From: Anarhynchus alexandrinus | Taxonomy: Eukaryota > Chordata > Aves > Charadriiformes > Charadriidae | Assembly: GCA_008711295.1 (NCBI GenBank) | Contig: VUYV01000122.1 | Location: 1,385,264 to 1,449,263 of the forward strand | Direction of reading: 5' to 3' | Length of the DNA stretch: 64,000 bases | Shown: positions 1 through 11,147 of the stretch, piece after piece | How the letters are laid out: each line of letters starts with the position of its first letter | How positions within the stretch are numbered: the stretch's first letter is position 1 | Notes under the pieces: generated by a model | The model's database searches: none | Told to the model about the DNA's origin: nothing | The model's input: the letters and a program-made list of their open reading frames with translations, nothing else | Translations under genes and position numbers: made by a program

Positions 1-3000
1 CTGTTGAAATGCACTGGACTAACAGCTGTGGAAAGCATAATTCTCTATTTAATTAGTAGATAGAACTCAAGTAATTACAATTTGGTGGGTTTTTGTACAC
101 TGTTCTACTAACGAGTCTCAGTTCTGCTCTGGGGTAATCACCTATATCTCAAGAATTATGGTTTATCTGTGTATAACCATCAAGTTTTAGTCAACTTGCA
201 CTTTGCTAGTGAAGCCGAAGTACTGAATGCCTCTAAATATAAAATGCCCTACAATCATTGGTTTCATCAATGAAAAGGCAAGTCGGTCACAGGTTTTGGC
301 TTTGTATGAGGTTGGTTTTTTTTTTACAAAGATTTAACATGGGCCACAAAACAGGCATTAGAAGACTGTTCTGGTTAAAGCTGTCGTTTAATTTTGAGTT
401 AGTTTATTTGTAATGCTGTTATACTGAGAATCAACAGGATCTATTATTAAAAAATATCTTCCCACAAAGAAGGCTGGGTTGACCACCAAAAACTATTCCA
501 TATGATTCAGATAGTTTGGATCCATGTGGCATACCGTGTAGTTATTGATGTACAATTCTTTCTTACAGGCATTAGCTTTGATGTTTGCTCTCACCATTTC
601 ATTAATCAAATTCTTTCTCATTTTAAATGTAATATGCATAGTAATCTTTCCACTTCCATGGATATGGATTCTATCTTTATTTAATCCACACAGCTTTTAT
701 AAGTAAATCTTAACTTCTAAATTAAGAAAGGGGTGGTTTAACATCGCTTGTTTATATGCAGGCAGAAATACCTTATCTGTGATTTTTTTATAATGTTGTT
801 TGTAAGCTCTGGAGATACTAATGCTAATTTCGTCTTTGTTATACTCCTGGATAATCTGTTCTGTGGCTTTGTGCATTGCTGACACACAGCGTTCAGAGTG
901 CTTTTCCTTAGTGAAGCCTGTTGTTTAGTCTTACTATCACTAAAGCTTGTTATCGTTTATCCTGCTCGTTCAGCTGCCAGGTTCGATCCCTGTCCATCAA
1001 GTTTCCCTAATGCCTCATGTCTTTACTTGCCTGAAACTGTTAGAACATAACTACATAATTTTATTTAGTAGCATAATCTGTTTTTAGCTTAGAAAGATAA
1101 TAGCCGATCATGTGTGTATGAACATTTACAGCTTACTTTGTGTTGTGGTGTAGTGTTTAGTATTTAGGACACTGAAAAATAAAGGAAGTGCAAGGGTAAA
1201 ACAAAAAGGGAAAACTGTGGAACAGAATATAACAGAAAAAAAAAAAGTAGATATTTCAGGACAAGATTTCTAATATATTTCCCTTTCTAGGAAGTGAAAT
1301 AAAATGGACTTAGCTCCTGACTTGGCTTGATCATCTGCGCAAAGGGATGTGGGAGAATAAGAAACTTCTTCACCTGACTGTGCATGGACTACCTCGGCAC
1401 TGGATCTCCTTGTGCAGGAGTAAGTACATGTCATGTAGTCATTATTTCTCCCATTTATACGAGGATGGAGAAGCCAACTCTTTACCTCCTGAATCATATT
1501 TATCAGAACAGCTGAGTCGACAAGGAAGAGAGAGGTCAAGGAGCACTGGGATGTGCAATGGTGTGAACTGGCAGCAATCCTCTTATACTGGTATAAAACG
1601 ATAGCTTGTGGATATTCTCTTCAGAGTCTTTCAAATCCTCTAGCTGTGAGTTGCTGACAGCGGATTCCAGAAATAATATTCCACTCCACATTTTCTCAGA
1701 ATAAGTGGTTAGTTCATGGTACCAATTATTCAAGCAGGCAAAACAGACATTGCATCCATGAAATTATCTCTATTTCTAAGAAAGAAATGTAACTGAGCAA
1801 AGAGGCAGTTATGGCACCACTACGCCTGTTCAATATACAGGTGTATAAAAGTATTCTATAAAAACTACTTCTGGAATGAAGTACTGCATAGTAGAAATAG
1901 GAAAGGCTCGATCAGGTGCTCAACTTACAAGGCTAATTTTTCAAAAACAGAAGGCTGATCTGAGCTTGCAGACATGCACAAAACCGCATCTGTGCATACA
2001 AATCTGGTATTTGTACATTAAATCGTTCCATATGTACATACCATTTTTGGGAGTCACAAGTCAGTATCCAAGTTCTTGAATGTAATCCTTAATACCATTT
2101 TCCAATACACAGATTCTTCAGAAAAAAATGACAATTTCTAATAATTTTTCAAGCTAAGCATATGCTTAACATCCTTTGCTACAATGGATTTTAAAAAATT
2201 GTGTGGTGAGATTGTCACTGTGACTACATTCTGACTTAACTCCGAAACAAGACTAGAAAGTAGTGGGTTGAGAAAATGATCTTTGTAAACTGGTAACACA
2301 GAAAATAAAAATAATTTATACTGGAATTTCTAAAGTGGAAATTATATTTTTTTCACTGTGTTTATCCCAAATATGTATTTAATTTTATGCCTTGATTCAT
2401 AGCAATCTTCCAGATATCCTTTCTGTCAGGATGTTTCATAATGGCCAGATTATTTTCTGCCATATTTCACCCTTAATTTCCATGGCAGTCACTGCTGACT
2501 CTGTTTCCTTTTGTCTCCAGAAAAGTATGTCTGTAAAATACTGACAGTTTCATATTTGATTACAGTAGCAGGAGCTTTGCTGTGCTATCATCATGATAAG
2601 TCAGATGACCAGAAATGGCTACCACTACGGATTGAAAGGTTGTCCCAGTTTAGTGCTTGGAGTTCTTAGGTTGAATTTAATGTAAGATAGCTTTTAGGTA
2701 GGAACTCTTGATTGTCAGCATCTTAACATTTCATTAAGAGATTAGGCTATGGCTCTTGAGATCAACATTGGGCCTCTTTGCTTCTGTCATGCTTCCTATC
2801 TGAATAAACCAGTGCTGAAAACCAGAGGAAGATGGTATTGTTATTTGAATCTTTTATCTTACGGTAAAGCTCTTCTGTCTGTTATCAGTTCATGCTATTT
2901 TTATGCAATATTGCATTGATGAAAAATAAGTAAATAATAGGATTTTTTAAAAATAGCTATACAAACTCCAATTATTGTACCTTCTACCTATTTGAAATTT

Positions 3001-3425
3001 CTGTTCTAGTTATATCCAAGCTGATCTAGTTAAGTAAAAAGTCATTAAGATCTAATGCTCTGAACTTTTTTGTTGCCTATTACATGTTAACAGCAGAAAT
3101 TACTGCATTTTTTATCATAATAGCTCTTGTTATTGGTCAGTTGGTTAAAGACGTGTAAGAATTGCCATGTAAATATGACTTGTCATGTAACTGTTGAACA
3201 AAAATGTCATCAACTACTATAGAAGTTACATCATACAAGAGAAGCAAAATAGAGTACTAGGAAGGACATGATACATGGGATGTGCCCTTTGCATGACTAG
3301 AGAGATTTACTTTCAGTAAGCTTTTTGAGAAAACACATTGTTGGTAAAACTCACTGTTTTGTGCTACTGACAACCTTCCTCTTTCCCCCAATGTAATAAA
3401 TGTTTGGGGTTTTCGTTTCACACAG
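1..3425. other. unique AT-rich noncoding DNA
   Basis: No gene or mobile element is recognised here. Two short overlapping open frames on opposite strands (about 1270-1604) show no family signature. A GGTTCGATCCC string at 980-990 resembles a tRNA B box but has no A box or cloverleaf around it. I see no CpG island or convincing exon. Intron or intergenic DNA is the simplest reading. Confidence 0.6.
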
Positions 3426-3539
3426 CACTTTACTGGCTATGCTCCTCTTAATGCAGCTCAGGTTACCGTAGGCCTTTTCTGCTGCCAGGGCATGCTGCTG
3501 GCTCATGTTGATCTTGCTGCCTACCAAGACCTTAAATTC
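3426..3539 (-). mobile_element. degraded CR1 LINE relic (ORF2 C-terminal part)
   Basis: Read on the minus strand, this stretch gives 38 codons without a stop. They match the segment of CR1 ORF2 just downstream of the reverse transcriptase core. The readable string KINMSQQHALAAEKA parallels [15 protein letters not shown] in the better-preserved copy at 9118-9964, and SCIKRSIASK parallels [10 protein letters not shown]. No CR1 3' tail is found nearby, and both flanks lose similarity at once. The fragment is therefore truncated on both sides and clearly older than the long copies in this window. It is a dead piece of the LINE-encoded polyprotein with no expected function. Confidence 0.75.
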
Positions 3540-3545
3540 CTCTTT

Positions 3546-5203
3546 TTATCCTTTATTATCTATGTAGGTGCTGTGATTTGGAGTAAATTGTGTCCAGAAG
3601 AGTTATAGGATCATATGAAAAGCACTATGGAAAGGAATCAGAAGAAAAAGAACACTGAGCTCAGTATTCCTGTATATCCCACGAGCTTCCTTCATGATAC
3701 TGATTTTTCTGGAGTCATTTCATTATCTAACAGAGAAGACAAAAGACAGCTTTCATTATCCTAGAGAGTGATGATTTTCTGTTAGACTGAATGAATTGTT
3801 AGGGCACATTCACATAATTTCTGTGAGTTTTGTGTTTTTTAGGAAATCCTGTTTGTCCTGTCTCCTGGGATAAGACAGGGAGATGTCATTTAAAAGCAAA
3901 ACGCCAAAAAGAATCTGTATTGGCAGAAAGAAGGGGAGTTACAAGCAGAAGAGAAAGTCTGACCACCCTGTGCTTATGGCTGTTTATAGCTCCAAAGTTT
4001 AAGGTATCTAATAAATGAACAGTGCTCTCAGAAAAAAATCTTAAAAAAACCCAAACCCCCACCTCAAGGAAATTAGTACCTGCCCCAAATAACTATTAAA
4101 TAAAAGAAATATGCAATTCGTAATGCTAACACCAATTAATTTGCTGAAAAAAAAAACCCCACTGTGTTTTCCAGAAAGATTGCTGGATTTCCAGCATTTT
4201 TGAAGACCAGTATTCAAAATATGGGACATCTTGTAATTTCCCAATTATTTTCCTTTATTTTTCCTATGACTTTCATGTTGATATGTAATAAATGCCCAAG
4301 TCTGGTTTGGAAATCTGTTGCTTTCTTTCCTCAAATCTCTCAGAAGCATGACAGCACATATCTATTCCACATCACAGTACTGAAAAAAAAAATGACAACC
4401 AACATCCTTCCCACAAGAGACAAATTGTAAATAGAATTGAAGCTTACTCTGAAACTGCTTGGAAGAGCAAAACGGGCAGTGAAGTGAGTATGAATTTGCA
4501 CTACTTTGACCTTGAGGCAGCACCCCTGAGAGGCATAAGCAGTGAAATGTAGATGGCCAGAAAAAAGTCAGTATAAGAGCTGGTGTGGTATTGAAGGAAA
4601 GATGGCATTATATTTTTCTATGAGACGTTTTAAACATTTTCTTTAATAACACATGAAGAAACATAGTCTAGAAGTGTCATTGTAGGCTTTCAATTGAATA
4701 ATGCCAGTTTTTAAAAACTATTTCATTTTATGTTTCTTTTCTAGTTTATTTTACTTTTTCTCTATTCTTAATGTTATGATACACATTATATGCTGCCTTC
4801 ATTAAGTATTTAACGGTTGTCTTAAAAAGCACTTTGTGGTTTCCACATAAAGAACCAAAATCCATAATAATTGGCTTGTCATCATCCAGGTAGGTAATTC
4901 AACATGAAAGGAGCAACACTACGTGTGCCTTCTCATGTTTCAGAGTTTCAGATGCACAGATCAACTCAAGATACATGCTCATGTGAAATTGCTTATATTA
5001 AAATGACCACGATCCTCAGTGAATCAAAATTCATAATGCTCCTCTGTGGCTGCTGGTTTGTTTACTCTCGCTTAAGGTGAAAGCCAGTTGCTGATGAACT
5101 CCATTCTGGATAGAAAGTGTGAAGACTGAAATACCATTTGTTCTGAAAGTATGCACTTGACATAGAAGGATATAAATGAAGGACCAAAACGAAAGATGTA
5201 TAT
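3546..5203. other. unique AT-rich noncoding DNA
   Basis: Nothing recognisable was found. Open frames are short (at most 88 codons) and lack family motifs or well-placed splice sites. Confidence 0.55.
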
Positions 5204-5269
5204 CTGTCTGTCCATCCATCTGTCCACCCATCCATCCATCCATCCACCCACCCATCCATCCATCCATCT
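5204..5269. repeat. (CATC)n microsatellite
   Basis: This is an imperfect CATC tetranucleotide array with CACC and CTGT interruptions. It reads as GATG on the other strand. The tetranucleotide period leaves several frames open, so the minus strand shows repetitive [12 protein letters not shown] frames that are not genes. The array is likely to vary in length between individuals. Confidence 0.95.
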
Positions 5270-6846
5270 GCTACTCCCCTTTCTGCCATTTTGCTTACAT
5301 GCTCAAAGACTTCAGTCTTGGTTTTTAAGTTCTATACTTCTGTCTGAAGGGTACCATGAGATTTTTTTAACCCATTCTGCAAATGAGATGGCAGTTTCTC
5401 AGTTGTAGTCCATGAAAACTATTATTGCAGATTGATTGTTAACTTTTTCCTAGCAGACAGTTTTATCGCACAGTAGGATCTTCTCCCCCCTTCACAGACT
5501 TGAAGTTAAAAATAAACTGTAGTTTGCACAGTTGTTATTATATTTTCTCCTAGCATGTGACTGATATTTGAACAAAAAACTCATTTTAATCCCCCTTTCA
5601 TTTTTTTCCAAAATTTAATTTTTGCTAGTGAATATTTCCAAAGAGTACACAATAATTATTTGTTTTTACTTCTTCTATGTGATTCATGCCTTTCAATACA
5701 TTTTTATCAACTGTTTTTGAGATATCAAGAAAACAATGTTGCATAGTTGCCCACTGATCTTTATTTTGCTATACTCATTTATTTGAAAATAAAAGTTAAC
5801 CTACTTGTGCTGACAGATTTTGCCGGTCATTTGTTTAACGGAGCCTTGGGCTGTTCAACCATTTACTATTCTAGCTGAAGGCAGCTTGTGGCATTTTCAT
5901 CTGCCAGACAATAATCACCGTTACCTTATTCTGCGCTACTTGTTATCCAGGCCCAATGTGTTCAATTTATTTGTTAATATGGGAAAACTCAAATGTTATT
6001 AGGCCTTTTAGACTCCAAGAAAGATATAAAGATGTTAAACTATAAGAAAGGTATAACAAATAAAACAGTAGCCCGACTATCACACTAATTATATTTTTTT
6101 TATATATATATATTTTAAAATAGAATTCACATTTCTGTAAAATATGTAAGAATCAGAAAAATATTTCTGTAAGGTTTTTCAAGTAATATCGCCAGATCCA
6201 TGCTGTCTCGAGAGGATTCTGTCACCTAGAAGCACAAAAACTGCAATGATTAGGCTTTAGTCCCAACCAATAATGAAAGCAACCAGATTTCAGAAGTTGA
6301 CATGAATGCATTAAATGCAGTTAAGAAAGAAATATGTATTAAAGCTTATGTGCCTATAAACAAGTTTCTATTCTTTCCTTCATGTCATATGGAACTTTGT
6401 GTGAAGAAATGATGCTTTCTTTTGAAGAAAATGTCTCCGAGACTCTTTAATTTGCTACAGGCTTCCAGAGGAAAGGTCTAATGACAAAAAAAAGGATAAC
6501 TTTACTTACAGTGGTCTACTGAATGTGGCAGCTAGGCTGCTTACAGTATTGGAACAACACATTTATATCTATGTCTCTGAGTACCTTTCCACTCCACTAT
6601 AATCTATTGTGTAGACATATGCCATTTTCAGATGTTTGGGACCATATGTTCCTTATTTTAAGAGAATGTAGGCAGTCAAGTGTGATACAGGTGACTGCAA
6701 CACTCATTGTGCAACCATGGCGCATCCCCTGTGTATTGTTCTTTTTACACGCATCAGGTCTGTGGAACAGCATGAAACATAACATCTCTTTATCTATTCT
6801 GGAAATACCAGCTCTTTACTTTGGAATAAATTAGCAACCTGGAAAG
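5270..6846. other. unique AT-rich noncoding DNA
   Basis: Nothing recognisable apart from a short T/A-rich run near 6091-6122. A 103-codon open frame at 6523-6834 has no family signature and is within chance expectation for AT-rich DNA scanned in six frames. Confidence 0.55.
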
Positions 6847-6955
6847 TCACAGAATCACAGAATCTCCTAGATTGGAAAAGACCTGGAAGATCATGTAGTC
6901 CAATCATTAACTGGACAGTAAATATTTATGCCATTAATGACCAAACTATTTTCTT
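6847..6955 (-). mobile_element. CR1 LINE 3' end fragment
   Basis: The plus strand begins with tandem TCACAGAA units and continues as TTGGAAAAGACCTGGAAGAT and GTAGTCCAATCATTAAC. This is the reverse complement of a CR1 3' untranslated end. The same layout, better preserved, opens the copy at 18652. Similarity fades after about 100 bases, so this is a short, heavily 5'-truncated insertion on the minus strand. It contains no coding sequence. Confidence 0.75.
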
Positions 6956-7090
6956 GGATATTTTATTGTTATTCTCATAGATTACCCTGTTCACAAATCC
7001 AGCACTAAGGAGAGATAAATTCAAGGAGGTATCAGTAAAAGCTCGATCCAGCAATCAGTATAATCAACCACACAATTTGAAGCAGCAGTG

Positions 7091-7835
7091 AATCACGGAA
7101 TCACGGAATTTTCAGAGTTGGAAGGGACCTCTAGAGATCATCTAGTCCAACTCCCCTGCCAAAGCAGGATTGCCTAGAGCACATTACTCAGGACTGCATC
7201 CAGGTGGGTCTTGAAAATCTCCAGAGAAGGGGATTCCACAACCTCCCCGGGCAGCCTGTTCCAGTGCTCTGTCACCCTCACCGTAAAGAAGTTTTTCCAT
7301 GTATTTGAACGGAACTTCCTATGTTCTAACTTGTGCCCATTGCCCCTCGTCCTGTCATTGGGAACCACTGAAAAGAGTCTGGCTCCATCCTCCTTCAACC
7401 CACCCTTTAGATACTTGTACGCAGTAATAAGGTCTCCCCTCAGCCTTCTCTTCTCCAGGCTAAAGAGTCCCAGCTCTCTCAGCCTTTCCTCATAAGGGAG
7501 ATGCTCCAATCCCTCAATCATCTTGGCTGCCCTTCGCTGGACTCTCTCCAGCAGTTCCCTGTCCCTCTTGAACTGGGGAGCCCAGAACTGGGCACAGTAT
7601 TCCAGTTGTGGCCTCACCAGTGCAGAGTAGAGGGGGAGAATGACCTCCCTCGACCTACTGGCCACACTCTTCCCTATGCAGCCCAGGATTCCATTGGCCT
7701 TCCTGGTGACAAGGGCACATTGCTGGGTCATGGATAATTTACTATCTACCAGGACTCCCAGATCCTTCTCCTCAGAACTACTTCCCAGCAGGTCCACCCC
7801 TAACCTATACTGGTTTCCTCTGAAACAACATCTTC
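7091..7835 (-). mobile_element. CR1 LINE, 5'-truncated, young (AATCACGG tail)
   Basis: This minus-strand CR1 insertion has an intact 3' end: two AATCACGG units at 7091-7106 on the plus strand, then a short 3' UTR. The C-terminal part of ORF2 (reverse transcriptase polyprotein) is open from about 7839 to the natural stop at 7174, roughly 220 codons with no nonsense codon. Landmarks in order are [68 protein letters not shown] and [18 protein letters not shown]. The endonuclease and reverse transcriptase core are missing, so it cannot transpose. It is nearly identical to the copy at 30144-30727, with about a dozen mismatches by eye over the shared length. The tail suggests a CR1-J-like subfamily, but I cannot assign it without a library search. 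Confidence 0.95.
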
Positions 7836-7839
7836 CTCT

Positions 7840-9117
7840 TAATACATTGCTATAATTGTGCCTGCAATTGCAAACGTTTATTTCACTTGTATGAAGAATG
7901 GTATGTATAATTGAAATTGGACTCCTTGTTCTGAAACTGAAGCAAAGAAACATATAAACAAAGCAGGCAGGAAGACCACCTTGTATCCATGTTGGATCTG
8001 GTTGGGTATGTAAGATATATTTACTTAACTGAGTAAACAATGTTTTGCATCCCACAGTGAAAGCAAGAAACTAAAGCAATTTTACTGAAGATCCTGCAAG
8101 GCTGCATTTGGCTTAAAACCTGTAGATACATAATATCAGCATAGTAACAAACCTTCATGTAGCCTAAGCCTGAATAACAAAAGCTATTATAATGTTCTTA
8201 CTCTGTATGCTATTGTAATTTGTTTAGTAACAGAACTATGGCAACACATTTTGGAGTTTCTCCACAGTCTCTTGTATACCCCCCCTTAGACACTGTTGTC
8301 ATCCCATATTTGGTACAATTCTGGTCAATAATGTACAGAACAGCGTAAGTGGTGAGGAGACTGACATATTGCAGATGTACAAAAGGTAGTGAACTGTGAA
8401 AACAGCCAAGAGAGCCTAATTGCCATTATCACTGATTTACCAACAGTGTTTCTGGTGACAGTATGTCCTGAAATTAATCTATCTGAAAGTAGCCTTCCTT
8501 GATACAGGTCTATGAAATTAGTTTGCAATATTTGCTCTTCTCCAGACATGCTCCTGCGTTTGAATTAATACAATTTAAGAAAAGAGCCTCATGTTTCCTG
8601 ATTCCCTTTTGGACCAAGACTCTTTAGAAGGTGACAGCCCCAAAGCTTCCAAATACTAATTTCATTTGGAACTACTTACTGCTTTAAATTCCTCTGGAAA
8701 TCTTCAACTTCATTAATACTTTTAATGTAGGTACCTTTCACTTGGTCCCTTCAGGATCCAAATTTAAAATCTAAAAAAATCATTTTTTTTTTCCACAAGA
8801 AGCAAAATTATACACTTTAAAAGTCCAATGACATTTTTTTATTTCATTGTGGTGTATCAAGGGGGAAATAGTTTTGAACTCTTTGGAAAAGAGGAAAAAG
8901 GACAGGTCTAAACTTGCTTTCTCCCATGGAAAATTTGAGTTTTGATAAAAATACATTTTTCTGTGAGAATTTAATTTTGAAAAAATGACAACGGTTCTCC
9001 TAGTAGCATAACCTTTTACCATGGTCCAGCTACTAAGATGAATGAATAAGCTCATCATCATCTTCTCTTTAAAGTTGTTATTTCTTTCTCAGAATTCTAA
9101 GCACATGACACACAGAG
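7840..9117. other. unique noncoding DNA, possible old relic inside
   Basis: No gene is seen. Seventy-two codons at 7840-8055 extend the CR1 frame upstream on the minus strand, but they are not CR1 sequence and look like chance read-through. A weak CR1-like patch is listed separately at 8283-8345. A T-rich run lies near 8784. Confidence 0.5.
8283..8345 (+). mobile_element. possible ancient CR1-clade relic
   Basis: The segment CATATTTGGTACAATTCTGG resembles the CR1 region encoding [12 protein letters not shown], with a gap of about 7 bases that removes the EYC part. Flanking DNA does not extend the match convincingly, so this is a weak call based on one patch. Confidence 0.3.
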
Positions 9118-9964
9118 AAGAAATCTGCCATCCAGAGGGACCTGGACAGGCTGGAGAGGTGGGCCCAAGCCAACCTCATGCAGTTCAACAAGACCAAATG
9201 AAAGGTCCTACACCTGGGTCGGGGCAATCCCAAGCACAAATACAGGCTGGGCAGGGAATGGCTAGAGAGCAGCACTGAGGAGAAGGATGTGGGGCTGCTG
9301 ATTGACGAGAAGCTCAACATGAGCCAGCAATGTGCAATCGCAGCCCAGAAGGCCAACCGCATCCTGGGCTGCATCAAAAGAAGTGTGGCCAGCAGGGCGA
9401 GGGAGGTGATTCTGCCCCTCTACTCCACTCTCGTGAGACCCCACCTGGAGTACTGCGTCCAGCTCTGGAGTCCCCAACATAAGAAGGACATGGACCTGCT
9501 GGAGCGTGTCCAGAGGAGGGCCACGAGGATGATCCGAGGGCTGGAGCACGTCTCCTATGAGGAGAGGCTGAAGGAGTTGGGGCTGTTCAGCCTGGAGAAG
9601 AGAAGGCTCCGGGGAGATCTTATTGCGGCCTTTCAGTACCTAAAGGGGGCCTACAGGAGAGCTGGGGAAGGACTTTTTACTAGGGCATGTAGTGACAGGA
9701 CAAGGGGGAATGGCTTCAAACTGGAAGAGGGCAGGTTTAGATTGAACATTAGGAAGAAGTTTTTCACTTTGAGGGTGGTAAGGCACTGGAACAGGTTGCC
9801 CAGAAAGGTTGTTGAGGCCCCATCCCTGGAGATGTTCAAGGCCAGGCTGGACATGGCCTTGGGCAGCCTGGTCTAGTGGGAGGTGTCCCTGCCTATGGCA
9901 GGGGGGTTGGAACTCGATCTTCAAGGTCCTTTCCAACCTAAACCTATGATTCTATGATTCTATG
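9118..9964 (+). mobile_element. CR1 LINE, 5'-truncated (ATTCTATG tail)
   Basis: This plus-strand CR1 copy keeps its 3' end, finishing in repeated ATTCTATG units at about 9947-9964. The ORF2 C-terminal part starts at [18 protein letters not shown], just after the reverse transcriptase catalytic core. It runs in a single frame to the natural stop at 9874-9876. One in-frame TGA at 9199-9201 replaces the cysteine of the usual TKCK string; otherwise about 245 codons are open. Landmarks include [52 protein letters not shown] and [19 protein letters not shown] 195-codon ATG-started frame (9289-9876) is just this remnant. It lacks the endonuclease and reverse transcriptase core, so it is immobile. 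Confidence 0.95.
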
Positions 9965-11130
9965 AAATACAACTATACATCATGAAAATGCTCACTTTTT
10001 GTTAGAAGCAAAACATAAGTCATCAACCAGGCAAAAAAAATTTTGTTTCTAATCTTAGTCATAGAAACCATGCTCTTAGCTAGTGTCTGGAAATTGCAGT
10101 AGTTAGGTCAGGGTTGTTGGAACCAAACCTTGGATTTGTATAATTAACAATAATTCTACCTGTTCTCGTAGTATAACTCTGAAACTAATTATGGGAGTAA
10201 TACCATTTGTATGTAATCTGATCTTTCATTATCATCAAAGTAAAAGTCCAGTTATTGCTAATTCTAAGAGCCATCTATCTAGACCTTTTTTATTTTTTTT
10301 TTCCCAGGAGTGTTTTCTGCTACATAGACCCAGATGTTTTAGATGTTTTCAACACAGTCAGACTTTCAGGATGACCGGAAACAGTGTAGTAAAACATGGC
10401 TCTCATCTGCAAATATTTACTGAGCATCCCAGTTCCATTTGCCAGGCGTGAATGGCTAGAGCAACACCCGTAACAAAATATAGTGGCTTGCTGTACCTTC
10501 AGGTTTGTTTCTAATCGTGTGTGCTGCCTGCAGATTCTTATCTGTGTCCTTAGGCTCAGTTATGATGACAAAACTTTGATCTTAGATATCCCTTCTGCCA
10601 GAAACATCCTCTGTGGATCTTTCAAAGTGTGTTTCTTCTTGAAGAATTATGTTTTGAGACATAATTGAAGATCTGCAGGAATCATCTTCTTCCTGTTGGG
10701 AAGGATGCACAATGCTCTTTCATTGTTTCCTACATCTTTCTTATTTTCTATTACACTGTTTTCAGTTAGTTTTATTTTTAGGAGAATTTCTCTTTGTGAT
10801 CCTCTGTGACTTGTACACGGGGCATAAGATGTCAGTTTTCTTAATTACTGTGGTCAGTTTACTTTACATCAGGAAGAGTCTGTCTTCACATTTTATTTTC
10901 TAATTAAAATTAATATACTAAATTCAGACTTGCTGTAAGTAAGTATTGTATGTTAATTTCACTGGACGCATTAGGCCTGATGATGCACCAGAGTTGTTTT
11001 GACTTGACAGGTCTACACAAAAAAAAAATTCAAAACTGTTTGTGTTGCTGCTGTTGGCAAAACTGCTCAGTGTCACAAATAGAAATGCTCTTATCTATTT
11101 AGTGAGAAACTAAGGTTTAAAGAAGCCTGA

Positions 11131-11147
11131 ATTATTATTATTATTAT
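11131..11147. repeat. (ATT)n short microsatellite
   Basis: About six ATT units in a row inside AT-rich DNA. Confidence 0.8.

Noticed and set aside
980..990. GGTTCGATCCC, a tRNA B-box-like string
   Set aside because: No A box, acceptor stem or cloverleaf pairing could be found around it, and no SINE tail follows.
1270..1604. Antiparallel overlapping open frames of 89 and 85 codons
   Set aside because: No motif, no splice or promoter signal, and the lengths are within chance for AT-rich DNA.
5031..5408. Overlapping repetitive open frames on both strands ([12 protein letters not shown] and [13 protein letters not shown])
   Set aside because: They are translations of the CATC microsatellite, which stays open in several frames. 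No gene is implied.
7211..7855. Plus-strand open frames opposite the CR1 copy
   Set aside because: They are antisense shadows of CR1 ORF2. Equivalent frames appear opposite the copies at 9118, 14950 and 30144.
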